Below, piece after piece: positions 24,083-33,016 of a DNA stretch of 64,000 nucleotides. The position numbers and the translations under genes are program-made. This DNA is from Microvirga arsenatis (GTDB taxonomy: Bacteria; Pseudomonadota; Alphaproteobacteria; Rhizobiales; Beijerinckiaceae). The number at the start of each line of letters is the position of its first letter. The first letter of the stretch is position 1. The stretch is taken from assembly GCF_009910705.1 (NCBI RefSeq), contig NZ_JAAAXJ010000001.1, positions 1 through 64,000 of the forward strand, given 5' to 3'. The notes below the pieces were generated by a model, which was given only the letters and a program-made list of their open reading frames with translations, made no database searches and was not told the DNA's origin.

Positions 24083-26512
24083 GTGTCTTCCCTGAAACGT
24101 GCTGTCGTTTTTGCTGCGTTTGCCTTGATGGCCGCCTTCGGTCAGGCCTCGGCCGCCTTGGCCCAGGATCGGCTCGCCCTCGTGGTCGGGCAGGGCGCCT
24201 ATGGGGGACGCGGGCTCCCCACCACGGTCAACGATGCGGGCCTGATCGCCCAGACGCTGACTAGCGCCGGTTTCGAGGTGATCCAGGGCCGCGATCTCAA
24301 TGCCAACGACCTGCGCGCCCTCGTCCGCAGCTTCCTCGACAAGGCGCAGGGCCTTGAGCCCGGCTCCGCCATCGCGGTCTACCTGGCGGGCCACGGGGTG
24401 CAGCTCGAGGGCGAGAACTACCTGCTTCCGGTCGACGCCCGCATCGAGCGCGACGTGGACGTGCCCATCGAGGGTTTCCGCCTCTCCGACCTCGTCCGCT
24501 CGCTCGAGCGCAGCCCGGCGCAGCTGCGCATCGTCGTGGCCGACATGGCGCGGGACTATCCGCTTGCCGCCACGGGCGAGCCGGTCGCCAAGGGGCTCGC
24601 GCTGATGGAGCCGCCGGCGGGCTTCCTGATGGCCTTCTCCTCCGCGCCCAACATCGTCGCCGCGGACGGCCCTGGGCCTTACGGCGCCTATGCCACCGCG
24701 CTCGCCGAGATGATCCGCCAGCCGGGCCTCCCCCTCGACGAGGTCTTCGCCCGCACCCGCCTGCGCACCCACGAGGCCACCAACGGCCTGCAGATTCCCT
24801 GGCATGCGACCAATCTCGGCGGCGCCTCCTTCGTGTTCTTCGAGCCGGCGGAGGCCTCGGCCCGGCCCCTCGTGCGCGAGGTGCGCCGGATCGAGGACGT
24901 GCCGCCCGAGGAGGCCTATGCCATCGCCGTGGAGCGGGACACGATCCCCGCCTACCAGGACTTCCTGCGCCGCTATCCCGACCATCGCCTCGCCCGCCGC
25001 GTGACGGCGCTGCTGGCGGCGCGCCGGGAGGCCGTGATCTGGCGCCGCACGCTCGTCCGCAACACCCGCGAGGCCTATTGGACCTATCTGCGCCACTACC
25101 CGAACGGCCCCCACGCCGCCGATGCCCGCCGGCGGCTGGCCCGCCTCTCGGCTCCCTTTGCGCCTCCCCAGGTTTTCGAGGAGGTGGTCTACGAGGATCT
25201 GCCGCCCCTGCCGGAGGTGGAGCGGATCGAGGTCGTGGAGGTGGTGACCATCATCCGCGACGTGCCCGCGCCGCGGCCGCCGGTCTATCTCCTGCCGCCC
25301 CGCGACGAGGACGAGGACTTCATCACCATCATCCGGGAGCCGCCCCCGCCGCCGGTGATGGCCGGCGTGCTGCCGATCCCGGTCGCGATTCCCGTTCCCT
25401 ACAGGGCGCGGCCGCCGCGCTGGTTCTACCAGCCCATCGCCCCGGTCACCCCGCGCGGGCCCATGGCCATCCCCGTCGCCGCGCCGCCGGTCTTCGACGC
25501 TCTCATGGGCGGCGGCGGACCCCGCCCGCGCCGTGCGCCCCGTCCGGAGCAGCCCCAGGTTCCGCGCCAGCCGGGGCTCGCCGCCCCGGTGCGTCCGCTC
25601 CCGGTTGCGGTCGATCCGCGCGGGCCGCGCGAGGAGAGGGGAGTTCGGCCGGGCACGCCCGTGACCCGGCCCGCCAGCCTTCCCGCGCGCCCGATTCCCC
25701 TGCTCGACCCCAGGATGCCGCGCCCGCCCGTGGATGACGGGCAGGCCGAGCGCCGGGACCGGCGGCCGGTCCTGCGCGACCTCGAGCAGCGAGCCCCCCG
25801 CCCCGAGGCTCCCGTCCGCGATGCCGTGCGCCCCAGGGATCCCCGGCTCGATGCGGGCGAGATCCTCCCGCGCGAGCCTCGCCCCGACCGTCCGCGCCTC
25901 GGCGTGGAGCGCCCGGACCGGGAGAGGATCGAGCGCGATCTCGAACGCCGCGATGCCGCGCGGCCCCTGCGGCCCGGCCTCGACCGGCCGGGCTTCATGC
26001 AGCCTGTGCCGGAGGAGCGCCGTCCCCGGCGCGAGGCCGATGTGCCGCGCCCGCGCCTGGAGCGCCCCGACGCGGCGGAGCGCCCGGGCAGGGACAATCC
26101 CGTCCGCGCCATGCGGCCCTCCTTCGACGAGCCTCGCCCCGACCGCCCGGTGCGGATCGAGCCGCGCGGCAACGACGATGCGAGGCGCGACGAACGGGCG
26201 GAGCGCCGGCTGCGCCAGCTCCAGGAGGAACGCTTCATGTCGCGTCCCGTGCCCCGGGCGGAACGACCCGAGGCTCCCGCCTTCCAGCCGCGTCCCATGC
26301 CGCGGTTCGAGGCGCCCGTGGAGCGCCCCCGGCCGCCGCGTCTCGACGTGCAGCGCGCCTTCCCCGAAGCGCCGCGGCCGATGGCCCAGCCGCGCCCCGA
26401 ACGCATGGACCGGCCTCAGTTCCGTCCCGAGCCCTCCGGCGGCGGGCGGCCCAACAGGGGCGACGATGGCCCGCGCTGCCGTCCCGGACGGCCCTGTCCC
26501 GAGGTCCGATGA
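24083..26512 (+). CDS. Secreted caspase-fold protein lacking the catalytic Cys, with Arg/Pro-rich tail
   Basis: An 809-residue protein with a signal peptide (cleavage near 28, LAQ-D). A caspase-like p20 domain follows at about 29-245. The catalytic His is kept (LAGHGVQ, His104), but the strand that normally ends in DACRDNP reads VADMARDYP, placing Ala156 where the Cys is expected. Two repeats of the YLRRYPxxxxAxxARRRL type lie at about 280-355, as in other bacterial caspase proteins. From about 430 to the end the sequence is strongly Arg/Pro/Glu-rich and probably disordered. By family knowledge the enzyme should be inactive and may be a scaffold or decoy. Function unknown. Confidence 0.85.
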   Translation: MSSLKRAVVFAAFALMAAFGQASAALAQDRLALVVGQGAYGGRGLPTTVNDAGLIAQTLTSAGFEVIQGRDLNANDLRALVRSFLDKAQGLEPGSAIAVYLAGHGVQLEGENYLLPVDARIERDVDVPIEGFRLSDLVRSLERSPAQLRIVVADMARDYPLAATGEPVAKGLALMEPPAGFLMAFSSAPNIVAADGPGPYGAYATALAEMIRQPGLPLDEVFARTRLRTHEATNGLQIPWHATNLGGASFVFFEPAEASARPLVREVRRIEDVPPEEAYAIAVERDTIPAYQDFLRRYPDHRLARRVTALLAARREAVIWRRTLVRNTREAYWTYLRHYPNGPHAADARRRLARLSAPFAPPQVFEEVVYEDLPPLPEVERIEVVEVVTIIRDVPAPRPPVYLLPPRDEDEDFITIIREPPPPPVMAGVLPIPVAIPVPYRARPPRWFYQPIAPVTPRGPMAIPVAAPPVFDALMGGGGPRPRRAPRPEQPQVPRQPGLAAPVRPLPVAVDPRGPREERGVRPGTPVTRPASLPARPIPLLDPRMPRPPVDDGQAERRDRRPVLRDLEQRAPRPEAPVRDAVRPRDPRLDAGEILPREPRPDRPRLGVERPDRERIERDLERRDAARPLRPGLDRPGFMQPVPEERRPRREADVPRPRLERPDAAERPGRDNPVRAMRPSFDEPRPDRPVRIEPRGNDDARRDERAERRLRQLQEERFMSRPVPRAERPEAPAFQPRPMPRFEAPVERPRPPRLDVQRAFPEAPRPMAQPRPERMDRPQFRPEPSGGGRPNRGDDGPRCRPGRPCPEVR

Positions 26513-26515
26513 TGC

Positions 26516-26548
26516 AAAAACGCCGGAGCCCCGGGCTCCGGCGTTTTT
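26516..26548. terminator. Bidirectional intrinsic terminator
   Basis: A perfect stem, CGCCGGAGCC paired with GGCTCCGGCG around CCGG, is flanked by AAAAA and TTTTT. It serves the caspase gene on the plus strand and the convergent dehydrogenase gene on the minus strand. Confidence 0.9.
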
Positions 26549-26573
26549 CGATGCGGGCAGATGAGCCGGTTGC

Positions 26574-27440
26574 TTACTTTTCGAGCCGGGCGATGAGGCT
26601 CGACGTGTCCCAGCGGTTGCCGCCCATCTTCTGGACCTCCGCATAGAACTGATCGACCAGGGCCGTGACCGGCAGGCTGGCGCCGTTCTTGCGCGCCTCG
26701 CCGAGCACGATGGACAGGTCCTTGCGCATCCAGTCCACGGCGAAGCCGAAATCGAACTTGCCCTGGTTCATGGTCTTGCCGCGGTTCTCCATCTGCCAGG
26801 AGCCGGCGGCGCCCTTGGAGATCACGTCCAGCACCGCCTCGATGTCGAGGCCGGCCTTCTTGCCGAAATGGATGCCTTCCGCGAGCCCCTGCACCACGCC
26901 TGCGATGCAGATCTGGTTGATCATCTTCGTGAGCTGGCCGGAGCCCGCCGGCCCCAGGAGGCGGCAGGCGCGGGCAAAGCTCATGATGACGGGCTCGGCC
27001 CTGGCGTAGGTCTGCGCATCGCCGCCGCACATCACCGTGAGCACGCCGTTCTCCGCGCCCGCCTGGCCGCCGGAGACCGGAGCGTCGATGAAGCCAAAGC
27101 CCTTCTCCTTGGCGGCCGCATCGAGCTCGCGCGCGACTTCCGCCGAGGCGGTGCTGTGGTCGACGAAGATCGTGCCCGCTCCCATGCCCTGGAAGGCGCC
27201 GTCGGGGCCGAGCGTCACCTGGCGCAGGTCCTCGTCGTTGCCCACGCAGGCGAACACGATCTCCTGGCCCTCGGCGGCCTCGCGCGGGGTCGCGGCGGCG
27301 CGGCCGCCATTCTCCGACACCCATTTCTCGGCCTTGGCCCCCGTGCGGTTGTAGACCGTCACGTCGTGTCCCTTCGCCTTGAGGTGGCGCGCCATGGGAT
27401 AGCCCATCACGCCGAGCCCGAGGAATGCAACCTTCGCCAT
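26574..27440 (-). CDS. NAD(P)-dependent beta-hydroxyacid dehydrogenase (GarR/GlxR/GLYR1-like)
   Basis: The 288-residue enzyme has the Rossmann motif FLGLGVMGYPMARHL at the start, the conserved substrate-loop DAPVSGGQAGAENG, and the catalytic-Lys region GSGQLTKMINQI. It could be a tartronate semialdehyde, 3-hydroxyisobutyrate or succinic semialdehyde reductase. The neighbours do not decide. ATG at 27440 is taken as the start because the Rossmann strand begins at residue 4. Confidence 0.92.
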   Translation of the reverse strand: MAKVAFLGLGVMGYPMARHLKAKGHDVTVYNRTGAKAEKWVSENGGRAAATPREAAEGQEIVFACVGNDEDLRQVTLGPDGAFQGMGAGTIFVDHSTASAEVARELDAAAKEKGFGFIDAPVSGGQAGAENGVLTVMCGGDAQTYARAEPVIMSFARACRLLGPAGSGQLTKMINQICIAGVVQGLAEGIHFGKKAGLDIEAVLDVISKGAAGSWQMENRGKTMNQGKFDFGFAVDWMRKDLSIVLGEARKNGASLPVTALVDQFYAEVQKMGGNRWDTSSLIARLEK

Positions 27441-27500
27441 CGTCCGCTCCCTGGAATATTCTTCAGTTCTAAAAAGTGAGCGTGCGCCGGTCAAACGGCT

Positions 27501-28295
27501 CTACTTGATATCGAAGGAAAAATATTTGGCGCGGATCCGGTCGTAGGTTCCGTCGGCCTTCACCTGGGCGATGGCGCGGTTGAACCGCTCGCGCAGGGCC
27601 TCGTCCTCCTTGCGCAGGGCGATGCCGTAGGCCTCGCGCCTGTAGGCGGGCTCCGCCGGCGCGTCGCCGAGGATGTGGCAGCAGCCGCCCTCCCGGCTTT
27701 CGAGGAACTTCGACAGGAGAAGCTCGTCGGCGAAGACCGCATCGATGCGCCCGACGAGGAGGTCGAGATTGGCCTCGTCGGCCTTGGCGTAGAGGACGAT
27801 CTCGGAATCCTTGTAGAAGGTCTTGAGATAGGCCTCGTGATCGGTGCGCTCGATGGTGCCGATCTTCTTGCCGGCCATCGCGGCAGGCGTCACCTCGCCT
27901 GCCGCCGTCTCCTTCGATCCGATGAACACGGCGGGGATGCGGTAATAGGGATCGGAGAAGGCGACGCGCTTCTGGCGCCGCTCCGTGATCTCCAGCGACG
28001 ACATGATCGCATCGTATTCCCGCTTCAGCAGGCCTCGGATGATGCCGTCCCACTCGTGCTGCACGAGTTCGCATTCCGCCTTCATCGCCTCGCAGAGGCT
28101 CTTGAGCAGGTCGACCTCGAAGCCCTGGAGCTCGCCGTTGCCATCGATGAAGTTGAAGGGCGGGTAGGCCCCCTCGACCGCGACGCGGATGACGGTCCTC
28201 GGCTGCGGCGCGGCTTCCTGGGCGGCGGCGGCGAACAGGCCGAGCCCGAGGACCAGGCCCGCGGCAGCCGCCAGCTTGCGGGCCATGCTCGCCAT
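27501..28295 (-). CDS. Periplasmic amino-acid-binding protein (ABC transporter, family 3)
   Basis: The protein of about 264 residues has a signal peptide (RKLAAAAGLVLGLGLFAAAA) and a bilobed SBP_bac_3 domain. The ligand lobe contains YPPFNFIDGNGELQGFEVDL and SSLEITERRQKRVAFS. This pattern is typical of Lys/Arg/His/ornithine binding proteins. No permease or ATPase gene is adjacent. Possible starts are GTG at 28310 (overlapping the moaA stop), ATG at 28295 or ATG at 28286; the middle one is an arbitrary choice. It follows moaA directly. Confidence 0.85.
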   Translation of the reverse strand: MASMARKLAAAAGLVLGLGLFAAAAQEAAPQPRTVIRVAVEGAYPPFNFIDGNGELQGFEVDLLKSLCEAMKAECELVQHEWDGIIRGLLKREYDAIMSSLEITERRQKRVAFSDPYYRIPAVFIGSKETAAGEVTPAAMAGKKIGTIERTDHEAYLKTFYKDSEIVLYAKADEANLDLLVGRIDAVFADELLLSKFLESREGGCCHILGDAPAEPAYRREAYGIALRKEDEALRERFNRAIAQVKADGTYDRIRAKYFSFDIK

Positions 28296-28302
28296 CCCGC
28301 GC

Positions 28303-29340
28303 CTAGCCACCCGTGACGCTCATGTGCCGGCCGACCGCCGGGCGGGCGTGGCGCCGGTCGATGACGAAGTCGTGGCCCTTCGGCTTGCGGGCGATGGCGT
28401 CCACGATGGCGCGTTCGAGCTGGTCGTTGCTCTCGGCATTGCGCACGGGCGTGCGCAGGTCGGCGGCGTCCTCCTGGCCCAGGCACATGAAGAGCTGGCC
28501 CGTGCAGGTCAGCCGCACCCGGTTGCAGCTTTCGCAGAAATTGTGCGTCATCGGCGTGATGAAGCCGAGCCGCCCGCCGGTCTCCTTCACCCGCACGTAG
28601 CGGGCCGGGCCGCCGGTGCGGTAGTCGAGGTCCTCCAGGGTGTAGCGGGCGGCAAGGCGGGCGCGGACCGCCGAGAGGGGCAGGAACTGGTCGATGCGCT
28701 GCCCGTCGATCTCGCCGAGCGGCATCACCTCGATGAGGGTGAGGTCCATGCCCCGGCCGTGGGACCATTCCAGGAGGCGCTCCAGCTCGTCCTCGTTGAC
28801 GTCCTTCAGCGCCACCGCGTTGATCTTGATGCTCAGGCCCGCCGCCTGCGCGGCGTCGATCCCCTGCAGCACCTTCGGCAGCTCGCCCCAGCGGGTGATG
28901 CTGCGGAACTTGTCCTCGTCGAGGGTGTCGAGGGAGACGTTGATGCGCCTCACCCCGCAGGCGGCAAGATCCTTCGCGTAGCGGGCCAGCTGCGAGCCGT
29001 TGGTGGTGACGGTGAGCTCGTCCAGGGCGCCGGAATCCAGGTGCCGGGAGAGGGAGCGGAACAGGGTCATGATGTCCCGCCGCACCAGGGGCTCGCCGCC
29101 GGTGATGCGCAGCTTGCGCACGCCGCGGCCGACGAAGACGGAGCAGATGCGGTCCAGCTCCTCCAGGGTGAGCAGGTCGCGCTTGGGCAGGAAGGCCATG
29201 TCCTCGGACATGCAATAGACGCAGCGGAAGTCGCAGCGGTCCGTCACCGAGACCCGCAGATAGGTGATCGCCCGGCCGAAGGGGTCGAGCAGGGACCGGC
29301 CGGGGGCGGAATTCTCAGGCTGGGCCGGGAGGGCTCCCAT
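28303..29340 (-). CDS. moaA: GTP 3',8-cyclase (molybdenum cofactor biosynthesis)
   Basis: The 345-residue radical SAM enzyme has the N-terminal cluster motif at Cys36, Cys40 and Cys43 ([10 protein letters not shown]) and the C-terminal cluster in [13 protein letters not shown]...CLGQ. The protein ends in GG, the tail needed for activity in MoaA. With MoaC it converts GTP to cyclic pyranopterin monophosphate, the precursor of the cofactor used by XdhAB upstream. It diverges from the DUF971 gene, with the intergenic space at 29341-29431. Confidence 0.96.
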   Translation of the reverse strand: MGALPAQPENSAPGRSLLDPFGRAITYLRVSVTDRCDFRCVYCMSEDMAFLPKRDLLTLEELDRICSVFVGRGVRKLRITGGEPLVRRDIMTLFRSLSRHLDSGALDELTVTTNGSQLARYAKDLAACGVRRINVSLDTLDEDKFRSITRWGELPKVLQGIDAAQAAGLSIKINAVALKDVNEDELERLLEWSHGRGMDLTLIEVMPLGEIDGQRIDQFLPLSAVRARLAARYTLEDLDYRTGGPARYVRVKETGGRLGFITPMTHNFCESCNRVRLTCTGQLFMCLGQEDAADLRTPVRNAESNDQLERAIVDAIARKPKGHDFVIDRRHARPAVGRHMSVTGG

Positions 29341-29431
29341 GGCGGAGAGATCCTTGTTCGCGCACGCTTGCGTTCAACTTGCTCTTCAAGCAGTTAGCGT
29401 GAAATCGCAAACCAGGGAAGGGGCTGAGCCT

Positions 29432-29800
29432 ATGACATCGGAGCGCTGGCCGACGGAACTGCGCCTTTCCAGGGACAGGCGCACCTTGAGCATCGCCTTC
29501 GACGACGGCGCCGCCTTCGAGCTTCCGGCCGAGTATCTGCGGGTGACGAGCCCCTCGGCGGAGGTCCAGGGGCACAGCCCGGCCGAACGCAGGACCGTGC
29601 CGGGCAAGAGGGATGTGGAGATCATCGGCGTGGAGCCGGTGGGCAACTACGCCGTGAAGCTCGTCTTCGACGACCTGCACGACACCGGCATTTACGGCTG
29701 GGACTATCTCTACCGGCTCGGGGCGGAGCGGGAGGAGAAGTGGCGGGCCTATCTCGACGATCTGGCGGCCAAGGGGCTGTCGCGGGATCGGGGGCGGTGA
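29432..29800 (+). CDS. DUF971 (GBBH-like N-terminal) protein
   Basis: The 122-residue single-domain protein contains WPTELRLSRDRRTLSIAFDD, VEIIGVEPVGNYAVKLVF and DTGIYGWDYLYRLG, all characteristic of DUF971. It has been linked by family context to Fe-S or Mrp functions, though this is not shown here. GGGAAGGGG lies about 9 bases upstream of ATG. It is divergent from moaA. Confidence 0.88.
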   Translation: MTSERWPTELRLSRDRRTLSIAFDDGAAFELPAEYLRVTSPSAEVQGHSPAERRTVPGKRDVEIIGVEPVGNYAVKLVFDDLHDTGIYGWDYLYRLGAEREEKWRAYLDDLAAKGLSRDRGR

Positions 29801-29829
29801 CAGGGAGGTCATTCTCTCCCCGCTTGCCC

Positions 29830-29917
29830 GTCATCACCGGCCTTGTGCCGGTGATCCCGATCGGAAAAGCTTGGCGCCTCACATCATGGGGATGGCCGGC
29901 ACGAGGCCGGCCATGAC
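29830..29917. repeat. Bipartite palindromic repeat, family B
   Basis: Two hairpins, ATCACCGGCCTTGTGCCGGTGAT and ATGGCCGGCACGAGGCCGGCCAT, are separated by CCCGATCGGAAAAGC and a short spacer. The copies at 47865 and 50265 share the same parts. Confidence 0.75.
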
Positions 29918-29942
29918 GTGCGTCGTTTCTGATCGGGGGAAC

Positions 29943-30527
29943 TTACCGCAGCACCACCACGCGCGCGCCGACCTTGGCGCGGTTGTAGAGGTCGACCACA
30001 TCCTCGTTGGTCATGCGGATGCAGCCGGAGGAGACCGCCTCGCCGATGGTCTCCGGCTCGTTGGAGCCGTGGATGCGATAGATGGTGCTGCCGATGTAGA
30101 GGGCGCGGGCGCCGAGCGGGTTGTCGGGACCGCCCTTCATGTAGCGCGGCAGGTCGGGGCGGCGCCTGAGCATGGCCGCCGGCGGGCGCCAGTCGGGCCA
30201 TTCTCGCTTCATGGTGATGGAATGGGTCCCCGCCCAGGTGAAGCCGGGCCGGCCCACGCCGACGCCGTACTGGACGGCCTGTCCGTTGCCGAGCACGTAC
30301 CAGAGGCGGCGCTCGCTGGTCGACACGACGATGGTGCCCGGAGCATAGCGTCCGCTAAAGGAGACAACCTGCCGCGGAACGGGGGAGGCCTGAGCCCTGA
30401 AGCTCTCCTCCACGGTTGAGAGCGGCTGGCGGGTGAGCGGATCGATGGCGGTGAATGCCGCAGCCGGCGTCGCCGTCGCGACGAAGGCGCAGACAAGCCC
30501 GGAGAGGGCAGCGCGGGTGCGTCCCAT
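29943..30527 (-). CDS. L,D-transpeptidase (YkuD/ErfK family)
   Basis: The 194-residue protein has a signal peptide (about 1-24, PAAA-F) and a YkuD domain with the catalytic block HGSNEPETIG...SSGCIRM: His153 and Cys169. It also carries ALYIGSTIYRIHG upstream of it. The family forms 3-3 crosslinks in peptidoglycan or attaches proteins to it in the periplasm. It lies alone on the minus strand. Confidence 0.93.
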   Translation of the reverse strand: MGRTRAALSGLVCAFVATATPAAAFTAIDPLTRQPLSTVEESFRAQASPVPRQVVSFSGRYAPGTIVVSTSERRLWYVLGNGQAVQYGVGVGRPGFTWAGTHSITMKREWPDWRPPAAMLRRRPDLPRYMKGGPDNPLGARALYIGSTIYRIHGSNEPETIGEAVSSGCIRMTNEDVVDLYNRAKVGARVVVLR

Positions 30528-30733
30528 TATTGCCTCGGATAAAACATGGTTTCGACGGGTATGTGTCTGCTAGAACGCAACAGCCCCGCTTCGGATCCCA
30601 TGAATAGCCCCGACCGGCTACAAAATCCTAGTGCGAAATTGCCTCAATTCCGCCACGTCGTAAGCAAGCCGTTAAAGCCGAGGCGCCACATTCCGCGTAA
30701 CAAAATACTTCGGGCCCGCGCTGCTTCTTTGGC

Positions 30734-30761
30734 TTGACGCCGGGGGCTCGGCGCCTTTAGA
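30734..30761 (+). promoter_or_regulatory. Promoter of tRNA-Val
   Basis: TTGACG (30734-30739), a 16-base spacer, and TTTAGA (30756-30761) sit about 13 bases before the tRNA. This is a good match to a sigma-70 promoter for a stable RNA gene. Confidence 0.6.
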
Positions 30762-30773
30762 AGGCCCTTGTCA

Positions 30774-30848
30774 GGGCGCGTAGCTCAGCGGGAGAGCATT
30801 CGCTTCACACGCGAAGGGTCACAGGTTCAATCCCTGTCGCGCCCACCA
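30774..30848 (+). tRNA. tRNA-Val (anticodon CAC)
   Basis: A full cloverleaf: acceptor GGGCGCG/CGCGCCC, D arm GCTC...GAGC, anticodon stem TTCGC/GCGAA around loop TTCACAC with CAC as the anticodon, T arm ACAGG/CCTGT with TTCAATC. The 3' CCA is encoded. It reads GUG codons. Confidence 0.97.
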
Positions 30849-30915
30849 TTCCTTCCTGACGGACAAGCTTCACAAGTTCGTGTGCACGCAGCGCGCCGGC
30901 ACGCTTTCATGCGCG

Positions 30916-31617
30916 TCAGGCGGCCAGGGGCCGCATCAGGCGCTGGACGGCGGGAAACAGCTCGTCGAAATGCTTGATCACGAGGTCCGGCCCCAGCCGC
31001 TGCACCGGCACGTCGGTGTAGCCGAAGGGCACGGCGACGACCGGGACGCCGGCGTTCTGCGCCGTGACGATATCCGTGCGCGAATCCCCGATCATCACGG
31101 CCCGCTTGGGCGAGCCGCCCGCCCGCTCGATGGTCAGCGTCAGGTGCCGCGGGTCCGGCTTGAAGTAGCGGAAGGTGTCGCGGCCGCAATTGGCCGCGAA
31201 GCGATGGCCGATGCCGAGCTCGTGCAGCAGCTTGACCGAGTGCTCCTCCACCTTGTTGGTGCAGACCGCGAGGAGGAAGCCGGCCTCCTCCAGCCGGTCG
31301 AGGGCCTCGATGACGCCGGGATAGAGCCGGGTCCGCACGCAGATGTTCTCCCCGTAATGAACCATGAACTGCCGGAACAGGGCTTCGAGATGGTCCGGGG
31401 TCAGCTCCTTGCCGGCGGCCTCGAAGCCGCGCTGGATCAGGGCCCGGGCGCCGGCGCCGATCATGTCGCGCGCCTTCCTCAAGGGCAGGGGTGCCAGCCC
31501 CTCCTGCTCCAGGATCACGTTCAGGGTTCCGACGAGGTCGCCGGCCGTGTCTGCCAGGGTTCCATCGAGGTCGAAGACCGCGATGGGCGAGACGTTGTGC
31601 GGGGTATCAATGGCCAT
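30916..31617 (-). CDS. gph: Phosphoglycolate phosphatase (HAD family)
   Basis: The 233-residue HAD hydrolase has motif I VFDLDGTLADT (Asp16, Asp18), motif II VCTNK, motif III region with FRYFKPDPRHL and motif IV MIGDSRTD. The cap is of the alpha-helical Gph type. It removes phosphate from 2-phosphoglycolate arising from DNA repair or oxygenase reactions. It is divergent from the secreted protein at 31708. Confidence 0.88.
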   Translation of the reverse strand: MAIDTPHNVSPIAVFDLDGTLADTAGDLVGTLNVILEQEGLAPLPLRKARDMIGAGARALIQRGFEAAGKELTPDHLEALFRQFMVHYGENICVRTRLYPGVIEALDRLEEAGFLLAVCTNKVEEHSVKLLHELGIGHRFAANCGRDTFRYFKPDPRHLTLTIERAGGSPKRAVMIGDSRTDIVTAQNAGVPVVAVPFGYTDVPVQRLGPDLVIKHFDELFPAVQRLMRPLAA

Positions 31618-31707
31618 GAAGGTCGGCTACCTGCTGGGGGCAAGGGAATCAAGCACGGGAATGATAAGGTCTCATGGTTGATTCGTTCTTACCGGATGGA
31701 GTGTTGA

Positions 31708-32163
31708 ATGCGGCCTTTTGGTTCCGCGGCGTTCATTTCCGCAGCCCTGGCGTTCGGGGGCTTTTCCGCCTCCGCCCTGGCTGCATCCTATGATTTCGTT
31801 CCCGCTCCCCAGACCGACCTGAACCGTATTTATAGGATCGATCGGATCACCGGCGAGGTCAGCTCCTGCCAGTACGGCCTTCAGGAGGGCACGATCGGGG
31901 TGACCCTGTGCTTCAGCGCCGGCGAGGGCGCGGGCCCCCAGGCGCCCGGCGAGTACGGGCTGGTCGCCTCCCGCCACGAGCGGGAAGGGGGCGTGTTCCG
32001 GGTCAATTACCGCACCGGCCAGATGAGCATCTGCTACGTCTTCGACGAGCGGGTGGTCTGCACGCCCCAGACCAATCCCTCGCCGACCACCTCGAGCGCG
32101 GCGCCGCCGGTGTCGACGCCGAGCGTGAGCCCGGGAACCGGAGCCTCGCCGCAGCGTCCCTGA
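31708..32163 (+). CDS. Secreted hypothetical protein with internal duplication
   Basis: The 151-residue protein has a signal peptide (to about 25, ALAAS) and an unknown mature domain. Two similar segments occur: RIYRIDRITGEVSSCQYG with Cys after about 20 residues, and VFRVNYRTGQMSICYVFD with Cys after about 8. Each has the form hydrophobic-R-hydrophobic-x-x-x-TGxxSxC. The last 40 residues are Pro/Ser/Thr-rich. No family is recognised. The four Cys could form two disulfides. Confidence 0.75.
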   Translation: MRPFGSAAFISAALAFGGFSASALAASYDFVPAPQTDLNRIYRIDRITGEVSSCQYGLQEGTIGVTLCFSAGEGAGPQAPGEYGLVASRHEREGGVFRVNYRTGQMSICYVFDERVVCTPQTNPSPTTSSAAPPVSTPSVSPGTGASPQRP

Positions 32164-32289
32164 TTGCTCCATGCGGGCGTTCGGCGATCCTTCATCCGTG
32201 AAACGTTCTTTCTTCCAGGCGCTCCGGCGTGCTAGAGGCGGGCCAAGAGGCCCCGCAGGCCGGAGCGAACCCAGTTCCAGAGGATATCC

Positions 32290-32985
32290 GTGAGCGACAC
32301 TCTCAAGCGCGCCGCAGCCGAACGGGCTGCCCAGCTCGTCACAGACGGCATGAGGCTCGGTCTCGGCACCGGCTCGACGGCGGCGCATTTCGTCGCGGCC
32401 ATCGGCGCCCGGGTCCGGGGCGGGCTGAAGGTCGTGGGCGTCCCCACCTCGGAGGCCACCCGCGAGCAGGCCCTGCGCGAGGGCATTTCCTTAAGCACCC
32501 TGGACGAGACGCCCGACCTCGACCTGACGGTCGACGGAGCCGACGAGCTCGACGACGACCTGCGCCTCATCAAGGGCGGCGGCGGCGCGCTCCTGCGGGA
32601 GAAGATCGTCGCCTCCTCGAGCCAGCGGATGATCGTGATCGCGGACGGATCGAAGCGGGTGCCCAAGCTCGGGCGCTTCCCGCTGCCCATCGAGGTGGTG
32701 CCCTTCGGCCTCACGGCCACCGAGCGCGCCATCGCCCGGCTGCTCGACTCCCTCTCCATGACCGGCGAGCTGCGCCTGCGGCGCGCCGCCGACGGCGCGC
32801 CCTACGTCACGGATGGCGGCCATTTCATTCTCGATGCGCATCTCGGGCGCATCGACAAGCCGAACGTGCTTGCCTCGACGCTGAACAACATCCCCGGCGT
32901 CGTCGAGCACGGTCTTTTCCTGGGCCTTGCCACCGGCGCGATTCTCGCCACCGCTGACGGGCTCGTCGAACTCGGTCAGCTCTGA
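32290..32985 (+). CDS. rpiA: Ribose-5-phosphate isomerase A
   Basis: The 231-residue enzyme interconverts ribose 5-phosphate and ribulose 5-phosphate. The phosphate-binding loop [11 protein letters not shown], the acid block DGADELDDD (Asp82 and Asp85), Lys95 ([10 protein letters not shown]) and the likely catalytic Glu104 are in place. It starts with GTG at 32290. The DUF2059 gene follows 31 bases later. Confidence 0.96.
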   Translation: MSDTLKRAAAERAAQLVTDGMRLGLGTGSTAAHFVAAIGARVRGGLKVVGVPTSEATREQALREGISLSTLDETPDLDLTVDGADELDDDLRLIKGGGGALLREKIVASSSQRMIVIADGSKRVPKLGRFPLPIEVVPFGLTATERAIARLLDSLSMTGELRLRRAADGAPYVTDGGHFILDAHLGRIDKPNVLASTLNNIPGVVEHGLFLGLATGAILATADGLVELGQL

Positions 32986-33016
32986 CCCTGAAGCCATGAC
33001 GATTGGAGCCTTAACA

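Noticed and set aside
24038..26644. About 870-codon open frame antisense to the caspase gene
   Set aside because: The coding strand has a signal peptide and caspase motifs. The antisense product has none.
30546..30737. 63-residue open frame upstream of tRNA-Val
   Set aside because: No ribosome site and no recognisable pattern; it overlaps the tRNA promoter region.
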